Positions 15,243-21,907 of a stretch of 21,907 nt of DNA are shown in pieces; position 1 is the stretch's first letter; each line of letters begins with the position of its first letter. Below the pieces are notes generated by a model. It saw nothing but the letters and a program-made list of their open reading frames with translations. It did not search any database and was not told where the DNA came from. The stretch covers positions 1 to 21,907 of the forward strand of contig PCBQ01000052.1 in NCBI GenBank assembly GCA_002731395.1, read 5' to 3'. The translations under genes were made by a program, and so were the position numbers. The stretch comes from Methanobacteriota archaeon (GTDB taxonomy: Archaea; Thermoplasmatota; Poseidoniia; Poseidoniales; Poseidoniaceae).

Positions 15243-16109
15243 ATGTCCGACCTCTACGGCCTGACCTTCGAATCGATGCCCAACAACCTCGTGAACTACG
15301 GCACAACCGACAACGGCATCGCCGTCATCGAACTCGCCTCCGACTCCGGTGGCGACCCCCTCCAAAGTGACGCCACTCCGGTGAACACCTACACCCACGG
15401 CATGTTCCGCGACTTTGACGAGGCCATCATCCGCGCTCGCTTCGATGACAAAATCACTGCCATCGTCATTACCGGTGCAGGTGAGAAATTCTTCTCGGCC
15501 GGTGCGTCCATCAAGATGCTCAACAGCGTTTCTCCAGGCTTCAAGTACAACTTCTGCCTTCACGCCAATGAGACCCTTTCTCGCCTCGAACAGACGCCAA
15601 AGATCGTCATTGCGGCCATCAACGGCCACGCTGTCGGTGGCGGTCTGGAGATTGCCATGGCCGCAGATATCCGCATCGCCCGCAAGAACAGCGGCAAGGT
15701 CGGTTTGCCCGAGATTAACCTCGGTGTGCTCGCCGGAACCGGCGGCACCGCTCGCTTGACCCGCCTCATCGGCAAGGCCAAGGCCCTCGAGATGATGGTG
15801 ACAGGCGAACTCATGTCGTTTGAAGACGCCAAGAATTACACCCTGATCAACCAGATTTGGGAAGGCAACGCGACCGAATTCCGTGAGATGATGCTCGATT
15901 GGGTCAGCGCCCAGTTCACCCTACCCAACAAAGCCGCAAAGGCCGTTGGCAACATCAAGCGCTCTTGCCAGACCGGCCCCGAGATTCCCTTCGAGTACCA
16001 CCTTGCGCTCGAGCGCGAACTCCAGGCGGCCCTCTTCTTCAGCGAAGACGCCAAGGAAGGCATCGCGGCGTACGTCGAGAAGCGCATTCCGACCTTCACC
16101 GGTCAGTGA
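15243..16109 (+). CDS. Enoyl-CoA hydratase/isomerase (crotonase family, 288 aa)
   Basis: Expected to hydrate or isomerise a trans-2-enoyl-CoA or a related acyl-CoA in the cytoplasm. The oxyanion-hole strand ITGAGEKFFSAGASIKML (76-93) and the second one, NGHAVGGGLEIAMAADIRIA (127-146), are clear. Both glutamates that act in hydratases are present: Glu136 in GGGLE and Glu157 in LPEINLG. This favours a true hydratase over family members that lack them. The GTGGTARLTRLIG helix (166-178) and a C-terminal helical part follow. An N-terminal extension of about 20 residues precedes the first strand. With the thioesterase at 7731 it hints at fatty acid or branched acyl-CoA turnover, but the exact substrate is open. 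Confidence 0.88.
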   Translation: MSDLYGLTFESMPNNLVNYGTTDNGIAVIELASDSGGDPLQSDATPVNTYTHGMFRDFDEAIIRARFDDKITAIVITGAGEKFFSAGASIKMLNSVSPGFKYNFCLHANETLSRLEQTPKIVIAAINGHAVGGGLEIAMAADIRIARKNSGKVGLPEINLGVLAGTGGTARLTRLIGKAKALEMMVTGELMSFEDAKNYTLINQIWEGNATEFREMMLDWVSAQFTLPNKAAKAVGNIKRSCQTGPEIPFEYHLALERELQAALFFSEDAKEGIAAYVEKRIPTFTGQ

Positions 16110-16151
16110 TGTCTTCCAAGAGACTGACGCACGGTCGATCTTCAAAGTGCG

Positions 16152-16397
16152 TCATTTGCACTTCAGGGGTTGTTCGGGCGTGTACGTAGTCCTAGACCTC
16201 CTGACGACGTGCAGTATTGCCGCACCCACCAAGCCGAAGAAATACGTCCATCCGATCATGGCAATGCCAAGGAAGACGTAAACAATGATGTTGATTGATT
16301 CCCCAGCGACCTTGGCGGTAGCGTCCACGGCTTGGACCGTAGAGGCGATCAACCAGGCAGCAAGGGCAAGACCGATGAGGATGAGAGGTCGTCGCAT
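16152..16397 (-). CDS. Small two-helix membrane protein (81 aa)
   Basis: Not recognised. After MRRP a hydrophobic segment (LILIGLALAAWLIASTVQAV, 5-24) could be a signal anchor. A second helix lies at about 35-64 (IIVYVFLGIAMIGWTYFFGL and onward). A short basic tail (VRRSRTTYTPEQPLKCK) would then be cytoplasmic. ATG 16397 gives the positive N-terminus. The gene is convergent with the enoyl-CoA hydratase, 42 bases away. Hydrophobicity pattern and base composition support a real gene; no function can be given. Confidence 0.7.
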   Translation of the reverse strand: MRRPLILIGLALAAWLIASTVQAVDATAKVAGESINIIVYVFLGIAMIGWTYFFGLVGAAILHVVRRSRTTYTPEQPLKCK

Positions 16398-16558
16398 GGT
16401 GTCATCCTCATGCCGTCTTTGTCATCGCAGGCGGGTTTCGCCACCCTGCGGGATTTAAAAATTTAGGCATCCCTAAACCACGCGATAATGAGGACAGGAA
16501 TCCATTCACTGCGAGGTTGGGTGCATGATAGACGGGACAAGCACTGGGCGTGTGGTCA
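16398..16558. other. A/T-rich promoter region between small membrane gene and aldolase unit
   Basis: Part of a stretch of more than 350 bases before the aldolase. It holds ATTTAAAAATTTA at 16453-16465, the most TATA-like sequence of the window, which is self-complementary enough to work in either direction. Next to it is an inverted repeat at 16462-16477. Leftward it would start transcription near 16430 for the small membrane gene. Rightward it would start near 16490 for the unit beginning at 16559. No coding sequence or RNA gene was recognised. Confidence 0.5.
16462..16477. repeat. Inverted repeat next to a TATA box (possible operator)
   Basis: TTTAGGCATCCCTAAA has two perfect 6-base arms (TTTAGG and CCTAAA) around a 4-base spacer and overlaps the end of the A/T-rich box at 16453-16465. 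The place and symmetry suit a repressor site. The half-site resembles TTAGG/CCTAA of DtxR-type metal regulators, but the spacing differs, so this is only a hint. Confidence 0.45.
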
Positions 16559-16771
16559 ATGTCGCATGACCCATGCCTCGCCGGCAATGTCACCGCAACC
16601 AACAAGCAGCAATGTTGTGAAACGTGCGCCCAATCCGAGGTCACTGAGACACATTACATCATCACGCTTGAGCAGGAGGAAACAACACCTCGTGGAGAAT
16701 CACATGGTAAGGTCGACGGAGCGTTGAAGTCCCGTCACGACGAGGCACCATCATGGACCCCAGCGACGTGA
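16559..16771 (+). CDS. Possible small Cys-containing protein (70 aa), start of aldolase unit
   Basis: An open frame from ATG 16559 to TGA 16769-16771. Residues include PCL at 5-7, QCCETC at 18-23, and THYIITLEQEE at about 31-41, then a polar tail. By hand count 41 of 70 codons end in G or C, fair but not decisive. Its TGA shares the A of an in-frame aldolase ATG at 16771 (TGATG), the same junction as crtB-crtY, which suggests translational coupling. No SD and no good element at -27 precede 16559. No family is recognised; the four cysteines could bind metal. It may still be a chance frame. Confidence 0.4.
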   Translation: MSHDPCLAGNVTATNKQQCCETCAQSEVTETHYIITLEQEETTPRGESHGKVDGALKSRHDEAPSWTPAT

Positions 16772-17676
16772 TGGTGCCTGCTGATGTGCCCGACGAACTC
16801 ATCGACACCTACGTCGAGAATTACCTCAACGCCACAGCAGGCACGGGTTCGATGAACCTCTTCGCGTGCGATCAGAAAATCGAACACCTCAACGACGATT
16901 TCTACGGTGAGGGCATCCCGCTGTCCTCAAACGATCCCGCACACTTGTTTGAAATCGGTGACCTTTCATTCTCTGAGGGCACCCTCGGCGTGCTTGCTGG
17001 TCAACTCGGCCTCATTGCGCAGTACGCTCGAGACGCACCTGACCTCCCTTACCTGGTCAAGCTCAACTCAAAGACGAACCTCGTCAAAACTGCCCAGCGT
17101 GATCCTGTGAGCATGGCGATGTGGGACATGGACGACGTCATGTCTTTGGTCCACAACGGCATCAACATCGTGGGCATCGGCTATACGGTCTATCTCGGCA
17201 GCGAACACGAACACGAGATGCTCACAGAAGCGGCCACCTTCATCCGCCAAGCACACGAGCTCGGGATGCTCGCCGTGGTCTGGATGTACCCCCGTGGCCA
17301 GGCCGTGGTGGACGAGAAAGACCCCCAGCTCATTGCGGGTGCTGCCGGTGTTGCAGCCTGCATTGGTGCAGACTTTGCAAAAGTGAACTATCCACGCCCC
17401 TTCGAAGGCATGACCGCTCCCGAGAGCCTCGGTATTGCGGTCGAAGCGGCAGGCCGCACCGGCATCATTTGCTCCGGCGGAGGCTCCATGCCCCCCATGG
17501 AGTTCCTCCAGCGCTTGCACGACCAAATTCACGTGTCCGGATGCCGCGGCGCCGCCACGGGTCGGAACATCCATCAGAAGGGCACCGAAGAGGCTGTGCG
17601 CATGGCGGCAGCCTGCCATGCCATCATCTGTGAAGGCGCTACGGTCGACGAGGCGCTTGCCCTGTACCAAGGGTGA
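16753..17676 (+). CDS. Archaeal-type class I fructose-bisphosphate aldolase (307 aa)
   Basis: Condenses dihydroxyacetone phosphate and glyceraldehyde 3-phosphate to fructose 1,6-bisphosphate (reversible) through a Schiff base. Motifs of the archaeal FBA/FbaB (DhnA) family, numbered from ATG 16753: LFACDQKIEHLNDDF (36-50), YLVKLNSKTNL (100-110), WMYPRG (177-182), GADFAKVNYP (205-214) with the Schiff-base Lys210, SGGGS (241-245) and GAATGRNIHQ (266-275) for phosphate binding. The related aminodeoxyheptulosonate synthases usually show DHG where this has DQKIEH, so aldolase is preferred. The true start may be the second Met at 16771, which meets the stop of the small upstream ORF; that removes 6 residues and no motif. 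Together with the GlpX phosphatase it completes the step to fructose 6-phosphate. It ends 18 bases from the convergent crtI. Confidence 0.88.
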   Translation: MDPSDVMVPADVPDELIDTYVENYLNATAGTGSMNLFACDQKIEHLNDDFYGEGIPLSSNDPAHLFEIGDLSFSEGTLGVLAGQLGLIAQYARDAPDLPYLVKLNSKTNLVKTAQRDPVSMAMWDMDDVMSLVHNGINIVGIGYTVYLGSEHEHEMLTEAATFIRQAHELGMLAVVWMYPRGQAVVDEKDPQLIAGAAGVAACIGADFAKVNYPRPFEGMTAPESLGIAVEAAGRTGIICSGGGSMPPMEFLQRLHDQIHVSGCRGAATGRNIHQKGTEEAVRMAAACHAIICEGATVDEALALYQG

Positions 17677-17694
17677 TTGTGAATCGGCTGATCC

Positions 17695-19200
17695 TCATCG
17701 CCCGTTCGAGAGGATGAGGTCAACGGTGGCCTTTGCAGAATTCAGAACGCCCGGCAGTCCCGCACCGGGATGTGTACCAGCACCAACAAGGTAGAGACCC
17801 GGAATGCCCGAGTCCTTGTTGGAGGGTCTGAAGTATGCACTCTGCGTCAATTTCGGAGCCACCGAGAAGGCCGAGCCTTTGAACGCCGCAAGTTCGCTTT
17901 CAAACGTTTTTGGAGTGATGTGCCGACGGGTCACGATGTGCTTGCTGAGATCTGGCATCTCGACCTCCAAGGCCTCAATGATGCGGTCTCCATATGCCTC
18001 AGCGATGGCGTCCCAATCGACGTCTGCACGCCCTAGATGAGGCACTGGAGCAAGGACATAAGCGGCACTGCATCCTTCCGGAGCGAGGCTCTTGTCGGTC
18101 ACGGTTGGCACGTGAAGGTAGAGGCTGAAGTCATCAGGAAGGTCGTTTCCCTTGAAGATGTCATCGAGGAGACCCTTGTAGCGCGGCCCAAACAAAATCG
18201 TGTGATGGGCCACATCATCGTAGGCGATGTCCGTGCCGAAATACAGCACAAACAGAGACATCGACCAATCTGATTTCTCCAACTTTCGCGTTCGTCGCTG
18301 CGCTACGGGCGATGAGGCATACAGTTTGCTGTAGGTGTGGTGGACGTCAGCGTTGGACACCACCATGTCGAAGGTGTCCTGACCTCCTTTTCCATCCGAA
18401 ACGCGATGCCTTGTGCGTCCACCTTCCGTGATCAGGTCGATGCCTTTGACGGGCGTGGAGAGGCGGAGTTCCCCGCCGAGTTCTTCGTACAATTGAACCA
18501 GGGTACGAACCAGTGCATGCGTTCCACCCTCTGGGAAGTATACACCCCATTCACGTTCGAGGAAGTGAATCAACGTGTAGATGGAGGAGGTTTGGAAGGG
18601 GTTCCCTCCTACCAACAAAGAATGGAAACTCAGCGCCTGCCTCAAGTGGTCGTCCTTCACGTACTTGGCCACGGTGTTGTAAACGGAACGATCGGCCCGC
18701 AGACGCATAAGTGAAGGAGACACTGCGAGCATGTCAGAAAAACGGAGGAAGGGGCGATCTGCAAGTCCTGTGTACCCCTTGTCGAACACTTTCTTGGCGT
18801 ACTGGAAGAACCTCTGGTACCCTTCGGCGTCGCGCGGGCTGCGTGCCCGAATTTGCTCGACCATGGTTGCCTCATCGCGGACGTAGTCAAACCGGTCACC
18901 GTCGCTCCAGATGAGACGGTACATCGGCGTTACTTCGATCAGACGGATGTAGTCCTCCAAGCGCCGGTCCGTGAGTTCGAACAAATCTGTGAGGGTGTGT
19001 GGGGCGGTGATGACCGTTGGCCCAGCATCGAAGGTGAAACCGTCATCGTGGTAGACGTAGGCTCTGCCGCCAGGGAGATCGCGTGCTTCGTAAAGCACCG
19101 TCTGAATTCCTGCGCTTTGCAGCCGTATGGCCGCGCCGAGACCGCCGAAACCACTCCCAATGACCGCTGCTGAACGGTCCGCGGATGGGGCATCCACCAT
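17695..19200 (-). CDS. crtI: Phytoene desaturase CrtI (501 aa)
   Basis: FAD enzyme that desaturates phytoene to lycopene. The N-terminal FAD site AAVIGSGFGGLGAAIRLQSA (11-30) is followed by ARDLPGGRAYVY (39-50) and FTFDAGPTVI, all typical of bacterial-type CrtI. The C-terminal carotenoid-desaturase signature is present (YLVGAGTHPGAGLPGVLNSA, about 471-490). Length is standard (about 490-510). Start: ATG 19200, because the dinucleotide fold begins 10 residues on; an in-frame TTG at 19263 would add a non-homologous lysine-rich stretch inside the promoter. It faces crtB across 104 bases, and the two probably share control. Four-step desaturation to lycopene is inferred from the lycopene cyclase nearby. 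Confidence 0.95.
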   Translation of the reverse strand: MVDAPSADRSAAVIGSGFGGLGAAIRLQSAGIQTVLYEARDLPGGRAYVYHDDGFTFDAGPTVITAPHTLTDLFELTDRRLEDYIRLIEVTPMYRLIWSDGDRFDYVRDEATMVEQIRARSPRDAEGYQRFFQYAKKVFDKGYTGLADRPFLRFSDMLAVSPSLMRLRADRSVYNTVAKYVKDDHLRQALSFHSLLVGGNPFQTSSIYTLIHFLEREWGVYFPEGGTHALVRTLVQLYEELGGELRLSTPVKGIDLITEGGRTRHRVSDGKGGQDTFDMVVSNADVHHTYSKLYASSPVAQRRTRKLEKSDWSMSLFVLYFGTDIAYDDVAHHTILFGPRYKGLLDDIFKGNDLPDDFSLYLHVPTVTDKSLAPEGCSAAYVLAPVPHLGRADVDWDAIAEAYGDRIIEALEVEMPDLSKHIVTRRHITPKTFESELAAFKGSAFSVAPKLTQSAYFRPSNKDSGIPGLYLVGAGTHPGAGLPGVLNSAKATVDLILSNGR

Positions 19201-19221
19201 ATTGGACGCCCTGTTCGTCGG

Positions 19222-19231
19222 TATGAGAATC
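19222..19231 (-). promoter_or_regulatory. Promoter-like element of crtI
   Basis: Read on the minus strand, GATTCTCATA lies 31-22 bases before the crtI ATG at 19200. It shares ATTCTCA with the crtB promoter on the other strand. No SD is seen before crtI. Confidence 0.45.
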
Positions 19232-19286
19232 TTCGCTTTTTTTCCCCAAGAAATATCTCGCAAAAAAGCAACCAGTTATATTCTCA
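19224..19286. repeat. Nested inverted repeats in the crtI/crtB divergent promoter
   Basis: Outer arms are TGAGAAT (19224-19230) and ATTCTCA (19280-19286). Inner arms are GCTTTTTT (19235-19242) and AAAAAAGC (19262-19269). Their centres fall within about 3 bases of each other, near 19252-19255, so the region is nearly two-fold symmetric. This would suit a shared regulator or two mirrored promoters for the carotenoid genes. Confidence 0.55.
19276..19286 (+). promoter_or_regulatory. TATA box of the crtB-crtY-blh operon
   Basis: TTATATTCTCA lies 29-19 bases before the crtB ATG at 19305, the right place for a leaderless archaeal transcript. No SD is present before crtB, which supports this reading. 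Confidence 0.6.
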
Positions 19287-19304
19287 CAAACGTCATTTTT
19301 CTCC

Positions 19305-20240
19305 ATGAAGGGCGCCGACTTGAGGCTCGGCGACCCTGAGCAGGTGTTGGCCACCAGCGGCGAGAGTTTCTTCTGGGCCCGCCGGTTCCTCGGCCGCACC
19401 GTTGGACACAACGCAGCCCGTCTGTACTCCTTTTGTCGCGTCCTCGACGACATGGCAGACGGGGACATCCCCAACGGCCCTGCACACCTCAAGGTCATTC
19501 AGTCGGACCTCAAACGTGGAGTGTGGGGCAATCACCCTGTGCTCAACCAGTTCCGCGATTTGGTCGAGGATCACGCTCTGCCAATCGATGTCATCGGTTC
19601 CTTGGTTGAAGGCCTAATGGACGACCAGCGCCCTGATGTTTTGATTCGGGATGAGGAGGAACTGATCCAGTACGCGTACAAGGTTGCGGGCACGGTTGGC
19701 CTCCTCATGTGCAAGGTGCTGAACGTTCAGAACCCTCGTGCTGAAGCACATGCCATCGACCTCGGTATTGCCATGCAACTGACCAACATCGCGCGTGACG
19801 TGGTCGAAGACGCCAACATGGGACGCCGCTACCTTCCCGCCTCATGGACCTGGGGCATGTCCCCTGAAGACATCCTACGGGCTGCAGAACACCCCAAGGG
19901 CGACGATGCTGCCATTTTGACTACGGCGGTGCGCCGGCTACTCGCCTTGGCCGAGGAATACTACGCAAGCGGGCGAATCGGACTTGCCTACCTACCGTTC
20001 AGGGCACATTTCTCCATCGGCGTGGCCGCCAAGATTTACCGACAAATTGGGGTCCAGCTCCTCCAATCTGAACATCTTTGGTTTGGGCCAAAGCACGTTA
20101 CCAGCAAGCCCACCAAAGCGTTCTGCACCCTCAAAGCCTCATTCGGTCTCGTCCGAAGGCTACCTCACCCGCGCCCGGGCCATGACGCGACCCTACACGC
20201 ACTGCTGTCGCCAACCATGTTGTCACGAGGTGGCCGGTGA
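19305..20240 (+). CDS. crtB: Phytoene synthase CrtB (311 aa)
   Basis: Joins two geranylgeranyl diphosphates head to head into 15-cis-phytoene. Both Asp-rich motifs for Mg-diphosphate binding are present: DDMAD at 48-52 in RLYSFCRVLDDMADGD, and DVVED at 165-169 in QLTNIARDVVEDANMGRRYL. The SGESFFWARRFL motif (18-29) is also typical. Length matches the family (about 300). ATG 19305 is placed by the TATA box at -29 to -19. First gene of an operon with crtY and blh; its TGA overlaps the crtY ATG. The CDP-alcohol type and squalene synthase are less likely, given the full crt context. Confidence 0.95.
   Translation: MKGADLRLGDPEQVLATSGESFFWARRFLGRTVGHNAARLYSFCRVLDDMADGDIPNGPAHLKVIQSDLKRGVWGNHPVLNQFRDLVEDHALPIDVIGSLVEGLMDDQRPDVLIRDEEELIQYAYKVAGTVGLLMCKVLNVQNPRAEAHAIDLGIAMQLTNIARDVVEDANMGRRYLPASWTWGMSPEDILRAAEHPKGDDAAILTTAVRRLLALAEEYYASGRIGLAYLPFRAHFSIGVAAKIYRQIGVQLLQSEHLWFGPKHVTSKPTKAFCTLKASFGLVRRLPHPRPGHDATLHALLSPTMLSRGGR
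20227..20232 (+). promoter_or_regulatory. Shine-Dalgarno site of crtY
   Basis: GAGGTG lies 7 bases before the ATG at 20240, inside the end of crtB. It favours ATG 20240 over the GTG at 20237 as the crtY start. Confidence 0.6.
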
Positions 20241-21322
20241 TGACGGTCGATACCGTGCTTCTCGGCGACGGCGTTGCCGCGATGAGCTTAGCCGCAGTGG
20301 CCGACCAACTTCCGAATCATGCGTTGACGGTGGTGCGCCCCAACGGTGCGCCAAAACCGCACGACCACATGCTCGGATTTTGGAACACCGAGGGTCTGGA
20401 CTTCGCCGCATCAACCGCCCGTGCGTCTTGGTCAACGTGGTCCATCGTTACGCACGAGGGCACGGCCGTGCTTTCATCGGCCGACCATGCATACCACGTC
20501 ATGCACAAATTGGCTTACATCGACCGATGCAAAGCCATCGCAACAACACATGATGTCGCATTTGCCACTGAAGCAAACCATGCAGATGCAGACCTCGTGT
20601 TCGATTCACGGCCCCCACGTGCGAGCACGAACGCGATGTTGCAACACTTCCATGGTTTGGAAGTTGAAATTGACCGCCCTGTTTTCGACGACAGCACGGC
20701 GATCCTGATGGATTTCCGGGTGGATCAAAGCCAAGGCATGCACTTCATGTATCTGCTTCCATTTTCCAAGACCCGGGCACTTGTGGAATCGACCATTTTC
20801 AGCACTCAACCCATGCCTGAGACGTATTACGTCGAAGCCATCCATGCCTACCTGATGGAGCACCACCACGCCAAGATTACAAAGGTGCACCATGAAGAGA
20901 AAGGCGTCATCCCGATGGGCACGCTTTCTCCTCACGACCCTTCCATCCCTGGCCTCGGGGCCAATGCAGGGGCCATTCGTCCGGCCAGCGGCTACACCTT
21001 TGTGTTCATCCAACAGCAGATCCAGCGCGCGATAGAAGGAGTTCGTCATGGGAAGCCACTTCGTTTCAAGCGACCGCACAAGAGCGTCGATGTGTGGATG
21101 GACGCCGTTCTCCTCATCGTGCTCAAGCACTGGCCGCATCATGCACCCTCGATGTTCTCAAGGATGGCCACAGGGCTTACTGGGGACGAATTCATCCGTT
21201 TCATGAGCGGCCAAGCCACATGGCGACTTCGTCTCAAAGTGATGATGACGATGCCGAAATGGCCGTTCATCAGGGGTGTTTCGAAGCTGATGTTTCAACG
21301 CCCTCGTAAGGTGGTGGCATGA
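20240..21322 (+). CDS. crtY: Lycopene beta-cyclase CrtY (360 aa)
   Basis: Flavin-dependent cyclisation of both ends of lycopene to beta-carotene. The N-terminal VLLGDGVAAMSLA (6-18) matches the GxGxAxxSLA nucleotide site of CrtY. QHFHGLEVEI (135-144), the FMYLLPFSKTRALVEST block (169-185) with a candidate catalytic Glu183, EKGVIPMG (220-227) and GANAGAIRPASGYTF (240-254) are all classic CrtY segments. Length is close to bacterial CrtY (about 380-390). It is coupled to crtB (TGATG) and to blh (ATGA overlap at 21319-21322). It is unrelated to the heterodimeric or fused membrane-type CrtYcd cyclase of haloarchaea, which fits acquisition of a bacterial-type set. Confidence 0.94.
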   Translation: MTVDTVLLGDGVAAMSLAAVADQLPNHALTVVRPNGAPKPHDHMLGFWNTEGLDFAASTARASWSTWSIVTHEGTAVLSSADHAYHVMHKLAYIDRCKAIATTHDVAFATEANHADADLVFDSRPPRASTNAMLQHFHGLEVEIDRPVFDDSTAILMDFRVDQSQGMHFMYLLPFSKTRALVESTIFSTQPMPETYYVEAIHAYLMEHHHAKITKVHHEEKGVIPMGTLSPHDPSIPGLGANAGAIRPASGYTFVFIQQQIQRAIEGVRHGKPLRFKRPHKSVDVWMDAVLLIVLKHWPHHAPSMFSRMATGLTGDEFIRFMSGQATWRLRLKVMMTMPKWPFIRGVSKLMFQRPRKVVA

Positions 21323-21907
21323 CCCCACTCGATGTGGGGTCGTCGCTAGGCGGATTGAACCTGCTCGCCTTGGCGTGCATTGTGTTCATCGGACTGCCAC
21401 ACGGCGCCATGGACGGTGCACTTGCCCTCCATTTCGGATGGATGCGTCAACGCGCCAAAGCAGCCGTTTTCTTGTTGTCTTATGTTGGCCTTGCCGCAGC
21501 CGTGGTGTTTGCATGGATCATGGCCCCTGTCCTTACTTTCACACTCTTTCTTGGCATCAGCCTTCTCCACTTTGGACGAGGTGACGTGGCGGGTGATGAC
21601 AACAGCACGTGGCTGCTCGAAAGTTTCGCCCGAGGAGGACTGGTGATTGCAGGCATCAGTCAGTTCCATCGGGTGGAGGCAGACCTCGTTTTCCAAGCCT
21701 TGGTGGGATCAGATACCGGCTTCGTATGGCTCTTTTTGGACGTCATTTCTGTTGCTGTTGCCGCGAGCATCGTGGTCGTGGGTGTCAGGACATCTGGCAA
21801 AGCCCGTCGTTCGTATGTCCTCGAGACCGTCGGTTTGGCCGCCCTGTTCGCGGCCACTCCCCCTTTGTTCGGCTTCGCGGTGTATTTCTGCTTGGTTCAT
21901 TCCGCAC
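21319..21907 (+). CDS. blh: Beta-carotene 15,15'-dioxygenase Blh/Brp, 5' part (196 aa seen)
   Basis: Membrane Fe enzyme that cleaves beta-carotene into two retinals, the chromophore of proteorhodopsin. The frame opens at ATG 21319, overlapping the crtY stop, and is still open at the window edge. Seen motifs: GLPHGAMDG (25-33), LLHFGRGD (82-89) and YFCLVHS (189-195). The histidines at 28, 84 and 194 align in spacing with three of the four proposed iron ligands of a characterised marine Blh (21, 78, 188). The fourth, four residues after the third, would fall just beyond the window. Several hydrophobic helices are present (about 12-27, 48-70, 71-84, 136-156, 170-192). Its presence is the main reason to read the cluster as a retinal pathway. 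Confidence 0.93.
   Translation, partial: MTPLDVGSSLGGLNLLALACIVFIGLPHGAMDGALALHFGWMRQRAKAAVFLLSYVGLAAAVVFAWIMAPVLTFTLFLGISLLHFGRGDVAGDDNSTWLLESFARGGLVIAGISQFHRVEADLVFQALVGSDTGFVWLFLDVISVAVAASIVVVGVRTSGKARRSYVLETVGLAALFAATPPLFGFAVYFCLVHSA

Noticed and set aside
16488..16727. 79-codon plus-strand frame upstream of the aldolase
   Set aside because: It overlaps the 16559 frame, is rich in Arg and Ser and has no coupling or promoter support.
19237..19243. T-run as a transcription terminator
   Set aside because: It lies between two divergent starts, so it is upstream of both genes and part of the inverted repeat.
19201..19263. N-terminal extension of CrtI from a TTG at 19263
   Set aside because: It would place coding sequence across the divergent promoter repeats, and CrtI homology begins after ATG 19200.

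Overview
The window looks like a piece of a planktonic marine euryarchaeal genome, most likely Marine Group II (Candidatus Poseidoniales). This is inference. It rests on an archaeal-type class I aldolase, a degenerate EF-1alpha-like protein, A/T-rich promoter elements about 25-30 bases before start codons with no leader, a ribosome binding site that fits the archaeal anti-SD exactly, a giant signal-peptide plus C-terminal-anchor surface protein, and a retinal-synthesis gene cluster of the kind known from proteorhodopsin-bearing Marine Group II. No rRNA, tRNA, CRISPR array or transposase was seen.

Layout. 34-5868 (-): a 1944-residue secreted, membrane-anchored surface protein. 6102-7517 (+): an A/T-richer multi-pass membrane protein of unknown function, divergent from it across a 233-base gap that holds a perfect 14-base palindrome. 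7731-9287 (+): a hotdog acyl-CoA thioesterase, then an EF-Tu-like protein that has lost its GTP-binding motifs. 9377-11071 (+): a two-helix membrane protein with a long proline-rich tail. 11072-13884 (-): moaE, moaC, glpX-type fructose-1,6-bisphosphatase and a PfkB sugar kinase, tightly packed. 13937-16109 (+): a geranylgeranyl-reductase-like flavoprotein and an enoyl-CoA hydratase. 16152-16397 (-): a small membrane protein. 16559-17676 (+): a possible 70-residue Cys-containing ORF running into a class I fructose-bisphosphate aldolase. 17695-21907: crtI (-) divergent from crtB-crtY-blh (+); blh runs off the window.

Function. crtB, crtI, crtY and blh together convert geranylgeranyl diphosphate through phytoene, lycopene and beta-carotene to retinal. 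This implies a rhodopsin elsewhere, because none is in view. The aldolase and the GlpX phosphatase are consecutive gluconeogenic enzymes, though they lie in separate transcription units. moaC and moaE belong to molybdenum cofactor synthesis.

Expression signals. First genes of transcription units mostly lack an SD and instead have a recurring ATTC(A/T)T-like or ATTCTCA element near -31 to -19. Some downstream genes have SD sites (moaC, crtY) or overlap stop with start (pfkB, crtY, blh). The crtI/crtB divergent promoter carries nested inverted repeats, which suggests joint control. The least explained items are the GTPase-dead EF-Tu-like protein, the conserved-looking cytoplasmic tail of the giant surface protein, the GlpX Gly-to-Cys change, the small ORF before the aldolase, and the palindromes at 5957 and 16462.
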